From contig NZ_CP189850.1 in assembly GCF_050271975.1 (NCBI RefSeq), forward strand, positions 310,001-374,000: 64,000 bases of DNA, written 5' to 3'. This stretch comes from Litorimonas sp947503715 (GTDB taxonomy: Bacteria; Pseudomonadota; Alphaproteobacteria; Caulobacterales; Maricaulaceae). The notes beneath the pieces were generated by a model that saw only the letters and a list, made by a program, of their open reading frames with translations, searched no databases and was not told where the DNA came from. Below are positions 27,144 to 34,649 of the stretch, one piece after another; within the stretch, counting starts at the first letter, position 1, and the number at the start of each line of letters is the position of its first letter. Position numbers and translations under genes: made by a program.

Positions 27144-28004
27144 ATGTCCGACACTCGTTTCGTTACAATTCTGGAAGACGGCCGCGCTCGTCCAGCGGGC
27201 CTAACACCGCAAGACCGCGTTGTCCTACTCCCGCAATTTTCTTCCCTGCGGCAAATGTTGGCGCGCGGTGAAATGGAGGCGGCGCTGAATTACATTTCGA
27301 CACGCGAAGGTCGTTATGCGCTGGATGAGGTCGAGCTATTACCCGTCATCAATAATGCACAGAAATATTTCTGCATTGGCGTGAATTACGCAAACCGGAA
27401 CGCGGAATATAAAGATGGGTCAGAGCCGCCAAAAAATCCTTCCGTCTTTATGCGCTCCCGAGAGAGCTTTGTCGGACACGGTCAGTTCATTGAACGTCCG
27501 CCGGAAAGCCACCAACTCGATTATGAAGGCGAAATTGTTGTCATTATCGGCAAAGAAGGCCGCCGGATTAAACGCGAAAATGCGCGGGACCATATTGCGG
27601 GCCTGACCTTGATGAATGAGGGCACATTGCGCGATTGGGTGCGCCACGCGAAATTTAATGTCACGCAGGGCAAAAACTTCGAACGATCCGGCGCATTAGG
27701 ACCTTGGATGGTGCCGCTCTCTGATAAAATCGATCTCACAGATTTAAATATCCAGACCAAAGTGAATGGCGAGATGCGGCAGGACGATCATACGTCAAAC
27801 ATGATGTTCCCGATTGAAATGCAGATCGAATATCTCTCAAAATTTGCACGGCTTCAGCCCGGTGATGTGATTGCGACCGGCACACCCAATGGAGCGGGTG
27901 CACGATTTGATCCGCCGAAATATCTGGTCCCGGGCGACGTCGTTGAAGTCACCTGCCCCGGCATTGGGACATTGCGCAATGAAGTCCGGGATGAGGAAGT
28001 CTAA
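27144..28004 (+). CDS. fumarylacetoacetate hydrolase-family protein (HpaG-like decarboxylase/isomerase)
   Basis: 286 residues. N-terminal 70-residue cap, then the FAH catalytic domain: NAQKYFCIGVNYANRNAEYK, DYEGEIVVIIG with the metal-binding Glu pair, GALGPWMVP, MMFPIEMQIEYLSKFARLQPGDVIATGTPNGAG. In meta-cleavage pathways HpaG decarboxylates the isomerised diacid. HpaG is usually a two-domain protein; this one has a single FAH domain, so one of the two activities or another related reaction is inferred. Starts with AAGGAGAG nearby and overlaps the regulator gene by 14 bases. Confidence 0.85.
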   Translation: MSDTRFVTILEDGRARPAGLTPQDRVVLLPQFSSLRQMLARGEMEAALNYISTREGRYALDEVELLPVINNAQKYFCIGVNYANRNAEYKDGSEPPKNPSVFMRSRESFVGHGQFIERPPESHQLDYEGEIVVIIGKEGRRIKRENARDHIAGLTLMNEGTLRDWVRHAKFNVTQGKNFERSGALGPWMVPLSDKIDLTDLNIQTKVNGEMRQDDHTSNMMFPIEMQIEYLSKFARLQPGDVIATGTPNGAGARFDPPKYLVPGDVVEVTCPGIGTLRNEVRDEEV

Positions 28005-28419
28005 CCTGCGCGACTTTGAACAAAACCTCCCCATGGCGCTGTTGCGCGCGCGTGAAGCGGTGATGTCCCGTTTCCGCCCAATTCTGCGCGAGCATGGTCT
28101 GACGGAACAACAATGGCGCGTCATCCGCGCCCTGCATGGCGAGGACGGTTTGGAAGTTACGGCGCTTGCAGACAAGACATTGCTCCTCATGCCGAGCCTC
28201 ACACGTATTCTGAAAACTATGGAAGAGCAGGGTTGGGTGAAACGTTTTGCCGTAGAGGGCGATAATCGCCGCCGACAAATGCGTTTGTCAAAATCTGGCC
28301 ATGCATTATTCGCCAAAATTGCACCGCAGAGTGAAGGTGAATATAACGACATAGAAAGTGATGTTGGTGCCGAGGATATGGATCAGCTTTATGCCTTGCT
28401 GAATAGGCTGGCTCGTTAA
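27991..28419 (+). CDS. hpaR: MarR-family regulator, HpaR type
   Basis: About 142 residues from the ATG at 27991. HpaR signature: NLPMALLRAREAVMSRFRPILREHGLTEQQWRVIRAL, then winged helix VTALADKTLLLMPSLTRILKTMEEQGWVKRF with the wing GDNRRRQM. HpaR represses homoprotocatechuate genes until the aromatic inducer binds. Its start overlaps the FAH gene, so it is expressed with a gene under operator 1, giving feedback. A longer in-frame reading has no family similarity. Confidence 0.9.
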   Translation: MRKSNLRDFEQNLPMALLRAREAVMSRFRPILREHGLTEQQWRVIRALHGEDGLEVTALADKTLLLMPSLTRILKTMEEQGWVKRFAVEGDNRRRQMRLSKSGHALFAKIAPQSEGEYNDIESDVGAEDMDQLYALLNRLAR

Positions 28420-28721
28420 GTCGGGACGTTCAGTGAAACGTCGACCTTATCGCCTACCGAGATATTTTCGGCGGACCGGACGGACGCTTTAATAGGTAGA
28501 ATATAGCCCCCGCGATCTTTCGACGGAAAAATAGATGTTTTCCAACGCGTCTCACCAATTTGCACATCAACTTTTACCGATCGAAAACCACGTGCCAGAT
28601 GTTTGGTAAAGGCTTTAATGTCCTCTGAAATATCGACGGGCACATCCAAGAAATGCCAAGCCCCTTTCTCCGCTTGCCAGAGCCAGATTTCACTGTGAAA
28701 TGTGAAATCAAGGTCTATCAA
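28416..28721 (-). CDS. DUF1905 family protein
   Basis: About 101 residues: FHSEIWLWQAEKGAWHFLDVPVDISEDIKAF, GFRSVKVDVQIGETRWKTSIFPSKDRGGYILPIKASVR. This is the DUF1905 beta-barrel signature; the role is unknown. The best start is the TTG at 28721, which overlaps the preceding stop as TTGA; a GTG at 28748 would overlap by 31 bases. It is the last gene of the ring-cleavage operon and overlaps the convergent regulator gene by four bases. Confidence 0.8.
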   Translation of the reverse strand: MIDLDFTFHSEIWLWQAEKGAWHFLDVPVDISEDIKAFTKHLARGFRSVKVDVQIGETRWKTSIFPSKDRGGYILPIKASVRSAENISVGDKVDVSLNVPT

Positions 28722-29539
28722 GACACATCCATCGTTGCAGCGACACACATGGTTGAGAAAATCGGAATGGGTTCGGCGAAACGGATATGACCTGTTGCGC
28801 CTTCACACAGACCCGCGATTGAAATCAGGGTCCGAATTTCGAACCCGCCCTGCCCGGCTTCCCGCAGTGTGTCCTCATCCGTGTAGGACAGCAAAGCCTC
28901 TTTATCATTGGTTACCCATCGGCGGAGGAATTCTCGGTCCCACGCCTCATTAATTTTCCCGCTATTGGGTGTGGCAGGCCAATGGCTGATACCGCCCGTC
29001 CCCATCACGGCGATTTTTTCCGGTACCGCATCGCAAGCCCGCCGCAGGGCTTGGCCAAAGGCATAAGCGCGGGAGAGCGGGGTCAGGGGTGGACCCTGGC
29101 AATTAATATTGGCGGGAATAATCGGCAGATCCATCTTTGGCGTCAGGAAATGAAGCGGCACCATGATTCCGTGATCCATTTTCCATTCCTGCGCATAAGT
29201 GAGATCAACCGCCTGCATCATCTCAGTGATCATGCGCTGCGATAGGTCAGGTGCGCCTGGAATAGTCGTGCGCGGAATTTTCAGCCAGTCAGGATCCTCA
29301 ATCGGGCCTTCATATTCTTCGCCCATACCCATCGCAAATGCGGGCATATTATCCATGAAAAAATTAGCGAAATGTTCCGCCGCGATGACGACCAACGCGT
29401 CTGCGCCGGAGGCTTCAATATCTGCGCGAAGACTGTCCAGCGCCGCATAGAACGGATCGCGCAGGGCCGGGTCCGCCCGCTCGGCCCGTCCCGTAATGCC
29501 GGGACCGTGAGAACAAATACCTGCAAAGACCAAGGCCAT
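28718..29539 (-). CDS. extradiol ring-cleavage dioxygenase, LigB-type catalytic subunit
   Basis: 273 residues of the class III (LigB) extradiol fold. Iron ligands His11 (CSHGPGI), His56 (AAEHFANFF) and a late Glu (GGFEIRTLI), with the acid-base His123 (MDHGIMVPLHF). It opens a catechol ring next to a hydroxyl with O2. The surrounding genes predict homoprotocatechuate or a near relative as substrate; protocatechuate or gallate type are alternatives. The start overlaps the small-subunit stop by one base. Confidence 0.88.
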   Translation of the reverse strand: MALVFAGICSHGPGITGRAERADPALRDPFYAALDSLRADIEASGADALVVIAAEHFANFFMDNMPAFAMGMGEEYEGPIEDPDWLKIPRTTIPGAPDLSQRMITEMMQAVDLTYAQEWKMDHGIMVPLHFLTPKMDLPIIPANINCQGPPLTPLSRAYAFGQALRRACDAVPEKIAVMGTGGISHWPATPNSGKINEAWDREFLRRWVTNDKEALLSYTDEDTLREAGQGGFEIRTLISIAGLCEGATGHIRFAEPIPIFSTMCVAATMDVS

Positions 29540-29859
29540 TAAATCGCCCCTCCATCGCCGCCATCCACAGCGCGGTAAATCCCGTCGCGGACTTGGCCGT
29601 GTTTTGTGAGACCTTCTTTCATGGCCTGAATATACTCATCCCATTCCTGCCCGATAAAGGCGGCATAATGCATCAGGATTTGACCGTTCACGCCGTGGAT
29701 ATAGAGCTCGCCAACATCACCTGCCCTGAGCCAGTTTTTCTCATCATCGGTGAGCTTATAGTCAGACAGTAAGCCATCGACATCCGTCTTGAAACGCGCC
29801 TGTGTCGCCGGATCGCGATTTAATTGATAAAGGAGTTTTTGAACCTGATAGAGGCTCAT
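29539..29859 (-). CDS. extradiol dioxygenase small subunit, LigA-type
   Basis: 106 residues: VQKLLYQLNRDPATQARF, LSDYKLTDDEKNWLRAGDVGELYIHGVNGQILMHYAAFIG. This is the all-helical LigA domain that caps the active site of LigAB protocatechuate 4,5-dioxygenases. It overlaps the hydratase gene upstream by four bases (ATGA) and the catalytic subunit downstream by one. The fit is good; HpaD systems do not have this subunit, which makes the context unusual. Confidence 0.87.
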   Translation of the reverse strand: MSLYQVQKLLYQLNRDPATQARFKTDVDGLLSDYKLTDDEKNWLRAGDVGELYIHGVNGQILMHYAAFIGQEWDEYIQAMKEGLTKHGQVRDGIYRAVDGGDGGAI

Positions 29860-30659
29860 GAGAAGCTCACATCAACGGTGCCCATGGGTCCGAAATCCGC
29901 ATGAAAGTGATCGTTAGGCCGCGCGATGACGGGGCGGGTGAAGCTGCCGCTCATAATATATTGGCCCGGTTCCAATGCGATACCATGCGGCGCAAACCGC
30001 TTCGCGAGCCAGATCAAACCCTTGGCGGGATGATCCAAAATACCGGCGCCCAGTCCTGTCTCTTCAACAATGCCGTTGCGATAGAGAATGGCACCCGTCC
30101 AGCGTAAGTCCAGCTCACGCGGGTCACATTTTTTGTCGCCTACGATAATGCCCGCATTTGCCGCATTATCCGAAATCGTGTCATAAACTTTGCGCGTATA
30201 TCCGGTTTCGGGATCAACGCGGTGACTGCGGGCCGCAATTAATTCCATGGACGGCACAACATAATCTGTTGCGTCCAGGACCTGTTCGACCGTCAAACCT
30301 TCGCCTTGCAGGGCGTTCTTCAGCACGAACGTAATTTCAACTTCAATACGGGGGTCAATGAAATCTGCCGCCGAAATCGTACTGCCATTTTCAAACAGCA
30401 TATCATCCAAGAGCGTCCCGAAATCAGGTTCATCGATTTTCATGGCTTCCTGCATGGCGCGGGACGTGAGCCCGACCTTCCGCCCGATAACCCGACGACC
30501 TTCTGCCAGTTTTAATTGGACCCAAGCGTTTTGCACCGCATAGGCGTCAGTAATGTCCATATCAGGATAATCCTGCGACCACGCCCGCATAGGGCGGCGC
30601 GCCAATTCTGCCGCATGGTGACGACGGGCGGATTCTTGGATTTGAGCATCGGTTAGCAT
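29856..30659 (-). CDS. hpaH: 2-oxo-hept-3-ene-1,7-dioate hydratase-like
   Basis: About 267 residues: LTDAQIQESARRHHAAELARRPM, then VIGRKVGLTSRAMQEAM, DPRIEVEITFVLKN with metal-binding Glu residues, and PAKGLIWLAKRFAPHGIALEPGQYIMSGSFTRP. This is the HpaH/MhpD/4-oxalocrotonate decarboxylase family. It hydrates the dienoate before aldol cleavage. ATG at 30659 chosen because it gives the family N-terminus. An ATG at 30674 lies inside operator 2. First gene of the ring-cleavage operon. Confidence 0.9.
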   Translation of the reverse strand: MLTDAQIQESARRHHAAELARRPMRAWSQDYPDMDITDAYAVQNAWVQLKLAEGRRVIGRKVGLTSRAMQEAMKIDEPDFGTLLDDMLFENGSTISAADFIDPRIEVEITFVLKNALQGEGLTVEQVLDATDYVVPSMELIAARSHRVDPETGYTRKVYDTISDNAANAGIIVGDKKCDPRELDLRWTGAILYRNGIVEETGLGAGILDHPAKGLIWLAKRFAPHGIALEPGQYIMSGSFTRPVIARPNDHFHADFGPMGTVDVSFS

Positions 30660-30669
30660 GAAACAGAGA

Positions 30670-30687
30670 TACATAACATGTTAAGTA
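30670..30687. promoter_or_regulatory. HpaR-type operator 2
   Basis: TACATAACATGTTAAGTA, 17 of 18 bases identical to operator 1, placed ten bases ahead of the hydratase start. A repressor here would block transcription or early initiation of the hydratase-LigA-LigB-DUF1905 operon. Confidence 0.78.
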
Positions 30688-30732
30688 TTTTCAAGCCTTG
30701 CGGCGAACGGTCCGCTCTTCCAAATAGAGTTC

Positions 30733-31470
30733 ATGTCCAGTTATAAAGTCCATTCGCCGCGTAATATAAAAGAATTACCGCAACGCCTTCCCGCGACGCA
30801 ATTCTGGGGACTGTGTTTCATCGTCTATATGCTGCTGCAATTCCCGATGGTGCGCATTCCAATCCTGTTTCTCTCGACCTGGATTCATGAGTTTGGTCAC
30901 GGCTTTGGTGCGATCATTACGGGTGGCGAATTTCGGAAGCTAACTGTCTTTCCGAACTTTTCGGGCGTTGCAACGACGGCCACCACAAATGATTTCCAGC
31001 GGGCCATGGTGATTTTCATGGGATTGTTGGGGCCGAGTCTGCTCGGCGTGTTGATGATCGTGCTGACGCGCGCACTGAACCTTTATCGCGTCGCCCTCTT
31101 CGTCATGGCAGCCCTGATGCTGCTCTCGCAAATTTGGGCGGCGGATATGTTTACGCGGACAGCATTGGGCGGCGGGACGCTTATTCTCGGCCTGATCGCT
31201 TGGAAATTACCAAACCAATGGGTGCTCTATATTGCGCATATTATCGCCATTGCGCTCTGCCTCAATGCGCTGACGGGATTTGGCTATTTCTTCATGGGCA
31301 ATGCTGAGGTCGCGGGGTCGCTTTACCGATCAGATACCGGCGTGCTCGCCGATATCCTGTTCGGACCGCACTGGCTCTGGGGCGGTCTACTGGCGGCCCT
31401 TTCAATTGTCATACTGGTCGCGGGTGTGTGGTTTTCGGATAAATGGGCGCAACGTCACCCCCGCACCTAA
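30733..31470 (+). CDS. M50-like membrane metalloprotease family protein
   Basis: 245 residues with about six membrane helices. WIHEFGHGFGAIITGGEF places the zinc-binding HExxH (His52, Glu53, His56) in a helix, as in site-2 proteases. The second M50 motif (an Asp in a later helix) is not clear, so activity may be lost or specialised. It is monocistronic and convergent with the DUF1523 operon at a two-base gap. Substrate unknown. Confidence 0.75.
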   Translation: MSSYKVHSPRNIKELPQRLPATQFWGLCFIVYMLLQFPMVRIPILFLSTWIHEFGHGFGAIITGGEFRKLTVFPNFSGVATTATTNDFQRAMVIFMGLLGPSLLGVLMIVLTRALNLYRVALFVMAALMLLSQIWAADMFTRTALGGGTLILGLIAWKLPNQWVLYIAHIIAIALCLNALTGFGYFFMGNAEVAGSLYRSDTGVLADILFGPHWLWGGLLAALSIVILVAGVWFSDKWAQRHPRT

Positions 31471-31472
31471 GC

Positions 31473-32132
31473 CTATTTCGTTTTGGGCGAGCCGAAGAGT
31501 TTTCGCCAAAATCCACGGGCTTTCTCACTCCCCTCACCCACGGACTCGCCGACCTCACGGGCGGCATCGCTGATGGAATCACCAACTTTATCTAGTGTCG
31601 GATCAATGCGTTTAGCTTTCCACGCGCGAATTTTCCGCCAGAGCAGGAACCAGATGAGCAGTAATAGACCAATAAAGACGATATTGAACCACGGGATGAG
31701 AAACGCATCCGGCCCCGACACGCGTTTGATAGATGTCGCATTCGGAAAGATCGAGAACAATCGAATCCGCCACCCGTAATGTCGAACGGCGACCCATTGC
31801 TCATCCTGCTTGGACAGCGCCTGCGCTTTGGCCGTGACGTCACTACTGTCGAATTTGAAATAGGGCGGGAAACCCCAACCTGTATCCTCATTCCGGTAGA
31901 CTTTCGTCTTTCCGCTCGGGAATTCCGCATTGATGAAACGCACATCGCGTGTCGCTTCGTCATTTGTACCGATATCCGCACGGTCCCAGAACGGGGCACC
32001 TTTGCCAATATCAATCCGCTTCACCTCTGTCCCGACAATGCGAACAACATCGCGTGAGGGCAGATAGTAATTCAGTAGCACCGCCCCAACGATAAATAGA
32101 AGTAGCGCCGGAATGTGTTTCAGGAATTTCAT
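31473..32132 (-). CDS. DUF1523 family membrane protein
   Basis: 219 residues. Signal-anchor helix near 8-24 (IPALLLFIVGAVLLNYYLP), periplasmic part with DVVRIVGTEVKRID, VRFINAEFPSGKTKVYRNEDTGWGFPPYFKFDS and VRHYGWRIRLFSIFPNATSI, second helix WFNIVFIGLLLLIWFLLW, then a basic cytoplasmic tail. This matches DUF1523. Function unknown. It is the last gene of the ATPase/HEPN operon. Confidence 0.85.
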   Translation of the reverse strand: MKFLKHIPALLLFIVGAVLLNYYLPSRDVVRIVGTEVKRIDIGKGAPFWDRADIGTNDEATRDVRFINAEFPSGKTKVYRNEDTGWGFPPYFKFDSSDVTAKAQALSKQDEQWVAVRHYGWRIRLFSIFPNATSIKRVSGPDAFLIPWFNIVFIGLLLLIWFLLWRKIRAWKAKRIDPTLDKVGDSISDAAREVGESVGEGSEKARGFWRKLFGSPKTK

Positions 32133-32142
32133 GTCAATCTCC

Positions 32143-32421
32143 TCACGTATATTGCGCCAGATAAATCAGAAAGCCAATAATCGCGCCCGGCACGATATAG
32201 ACGCCCAGTATTAGTTTCGGCTTATAGGATCGGCCGTAACGTTTCATGCCTTGCGCGATGAACACGTCCTTCTCCAGAGTCGTTTTCTTCAACTCCGATT
32301 GCAATTCATATTCGGAAGACAAACGCGACCGCTCCCGCCAACTCGCGGTGAAACTCAGCACGGCATAAATGACCGTCAGGAGGAGGAAAACGATGACGAT
32401 ATTTCTAATTAATGGAAACAT
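32143..32421 (-). CDS. small two-helix membrane protein, function unknown
   Basis: 92 residues: N-terminal helix LIRNIVIVFLLLTVIYAVLSFTA, a polar, charged middle (SELKKTTLEKDVFIAQGMKRYGRS) and a second helix LILGVYIVPGAIIGFLIYLAQ. It lies three bases after the DUF6638-like gene and ten before the DUF1523 gene, so it is part of the operon. Possibly a membrane partner of the ATPase complex. Confidence 0.75.
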   Translation of the reverse strand: MFPLIRNIVIVFLLLTVIYAVLSFTASWRERSRLSSEYELQSELKKTTLEKDVFIAQGMKRYGRSYKPKLILGVYIVPGAIIGFLIYLAQYT

Positions 32422-32424
32422 AAT

Positions 32425-33918
32425 CTATCTCCTCTTCCTTTTACGATATTTTTTATCCGGGCGTCCCCAAGGACTGACATAGGGTTTGGTATTGGCGACT
32501 TTGACGCTCTGTCCGCTCTCAATATCGACCTCATAAAGTTGACCGTCGACGATACGGTTCATACTTGGATTACTCTCATTTGGGCGCATTCCCGCCCAAG
32601 GGTTGGCTTTTAATTTATCGGCACGTTGACTTGCAGGCTCCGGCTCCATGCTGGGTTCTTCGCCGAACAGCGCTTCCCGCGCGCCGGCTTTGTCCATCGC
32701 ATATTCCTGTTCGAGGAAGCGGACGACGAAGTCCTTCTTCTCCTCCGGCCAGGTCGCGTAACGCTCGTAAAAGAGCGGTTTGTGCATGATGAAGAGTTGC
32801 CGGAAATCGAGGCGGGAGAGATCGGATAACAGCATATTCACGAGGTCGCGGTCTTTATGTTGCGACCCGCGCACGGCGTAGAAAAAGGACGGATGGGCCG
32901 GGCCAATTTTCGGGACACGCCCGCCCATGGACGCCCAACGCCAGACATCCATCAGGCCGAGAAATTCCTCCGGCAAATCGTTCGCATAACGCCGTTCCAG
33001 CGTGCGCATATTCTGGCGCGAGAGGCCGGAGAGATCATGGCCTTGATCGGCAGCAACAGACACAACGATGAAATCCATCTTTTGCCGAATGACAAGAGCG
33101 CTATCCTGATTGGGGCGTTGCACAATGAGTTGCGACAGCCCTTCATCGCGGAGCCAATTGGCGATGCCTTCGCGGTCCTCGAATGTCAGAACCTGTTCAA
33201 TCTCAATCGCGTCCATCCCGTCGATTTTCTCGCGCAGGATAATCGTCGGCGTGTTCGCATCGCGGAAGACATAGGCCCCGCCGAAATGCGAGGTGAAATA
33301 ATTGCCTTGTGTAAAAGTCTGCGAGTCCAGCTTCACCGGATTGCGTTGAATATTCCCCGTGCGTTTGGCGAGTTCGATCATGTCCGCAATCAGAACATCA
33401 TCCCACCACGCATCATCATCCGACATAAACCGGTCTATCTGCGCGGAGAGTTCTTCGGCTTCTGCGACATGACTCTGCGTTGTATCCGCCGTGATCTCGA
33501 TCTGGTTAATGTCCAGCAGGTCTGCGGGTTCCGCGATCTTAAACACGGAATTCATCAACTCGCCCGCCACGGCTTCGCGTGCCGTCAGGGCAAAAAGCTG
33601 GTCCTCATTCGCCTCAATATATTGCTTGAGAATGGAGCGTGAGGTTGAGAATTGCGAATTGAGCAGCGGTGCCGTTTTCTGATCCGTCGAGAGCAGAATA
33701 AACATCTGGTTCGCGCCATGCGGGTTCAGATAAAGCTCATCATCAAATTCATGCGCAATTTCCGGCGACGCGCCGACTATGTCGATGTGAAACTCGGTCA
33801 GCGCCGTGCGCTTCCCCGTCAGATGTTCCAGCGCCCGATTGTAGCGCTCGACAAGGGCGGGAGAGGACACCTCATAAAGGTTTCCAAACATAAGCCCGGC
33901 TTTCACGAGACGCATCAT
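32425..33918 (-). CDS. uncharacterised protein of the AAA+/DUF1523 operon (DUF6638-like)
   Basis: 497 residues, soluble, no signal peptide. Features: GLMFGNLYEVSSPALVERYNRALEHLTG at the start; a middle with repeated Trp (DDAWWDDVLIADMI); VWRWASMGGRVPKIGPAHPSFFYAVRG; and a very basic end PWGRPDKKYRKRKRR. From memory it resembles the DUF6638 protein found beside DUF1523 and this AAA ATPase in other alphaproteobacteria. Function unknown. Start overlaps the HEPN stop as ATGA. Confidence 0.72.
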   Translation of the reverse strand: MMRLVKAGLMFGNLYEVSSPALVERYNRALEHLTGKRTALTEFHIDIVGASPEIAHEFDDELYLNPHGANQMFILLSTDQKTAPLLNSQFSTSRSILKQYIEANEDQLFALTAREAVAGELMNSVFKIAEPADLLDINQIEITADTTQSHVAEAEELSAQIDRFMSDDDAWWDDVLIADMIELAKRTGNIQRNPVKLDSQTFTQGNYFTSHFGGAYVFRDANTPTIILREKIDGMDAIEIEQVLTFEDREGIANWLRDEGLSQLIVQRPNQDSALVIRQKMDFIVVSVAADQGHDLSGLSRQNMRTLERRYANDLPEEFLGLMDVWRWASMGGRVPKIGPAHPSFFYAVRGSQHKDRDLVNMLLSDLSRLDFRQLFIMHKPLFYERYATWPEEKKDFVVRFLEQEYAMDKAGAREALFGEEPSMEPEPASQRADKLKANPWAGMRPNESNPSMNRIVDGQLYEVDIESGQSVKVANTKPYVSPWGRPDKKYRKRKRR

Positions 33919-34649
33919 GAGTTTGTCTCTCGTTTCAGCTTATCAACAAGCATCCTAACATTGGACAGCTTTATCAAATTTTCTGATTTTAGCATTGTAT
34001 CTGTATCAGACTGACCGTGAACAAGTTGATTCCTGATTTGCACTACTTGCATAATTTGAAAAAACTGTTCCTCTGTAATTTTATCGTCAGTTTGAAGACG
34101 TCGAATTGCAGCTATAAGCGGAGCCTTTTTCTCTAAATTTGCAAGTTTGAAAATATCTCTCTCAAGTTCGATCCAATTATTGAGAAATTTTCCAATCTTG
34201 TTTGCTCGCTCTCCTACATTTCGGCCCAAATTTAACTCTGCTCCGAACAGCGAAGAAAATAGTTTTAGAGAAAGTTCGGCATAAATTTCAACAAGACTTT
34301 TCTTAACTGTAAGCCCATTCCCATCATGATAAAGTCGATTTCTTATGCGGTGCAACCATTCGAATTCACCGAGACTCAACCCAATGAGTTTCTCGTCGGC
34401 AAGCTCCTCAATTCCGTCCAATAAACTTGGAAAATTTTTGCAGTATTCGTCTCTCTGCGCTCTCGAAATAGATATTCCAGTAACACGCTTCGGTAAAGAA
34501 ACATAAGTTTGAAGCATTAGCTCAGTAGCATTGTCTACAAGTATCATAGAAATTCTTGTCGAAGATTCTTTGTTCTCAGCCAATAAATCAAAAGCTTTTT
34601 CAAGAATTTCAGCAGGTCCGTCACTCCATATGGGTAGGTTTGTCTTCAC
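33915..34649 (-). CDS. protein with two HEPN-type RNxxxH motifs, AT-rich insert in operon
   Basis: 244 all-helical residues with RNRLYH at 103-108 and RNQLVH at 206-211. Each fits the Rx4-6H catalytic motif of HEPN domains, many of which are metal-independent RNases in toxin-antitoxin, abortive-infection and CRISPR systems. The GTG start overlaps the ATPase stop (GTGA) and its stop overlaps the next start (ATGA). Its DNA is far more AT-rich than the genes on both sides. So it is likely a transferred module that kept coupled translation. RNase activity is inferred from the motifs only. No partner antitoxin is obvious. Confidence 0.8.
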   Translation of the reverse strand: MKTNLPIWSDGPAEILEKAFDLLAENKESSTRISMILVDNATELMLQTYVSLPKRVTGISISRAQRDEYCKNFPSLLDGIEELADEKLIGLSLGEFEWLHRIRNRLYHDGNGLTVKKSLVEIYAELSLKLFSSLFGAELNLGRNVGERANKIGKFLNNWIELERDIFKLANLEKKAPLIAAIRRLQTDDKITEEQFFQIMQVVQIRNQLVHGQSDTDTMLKSENLIKLSNVRMLVDKLKRETNS

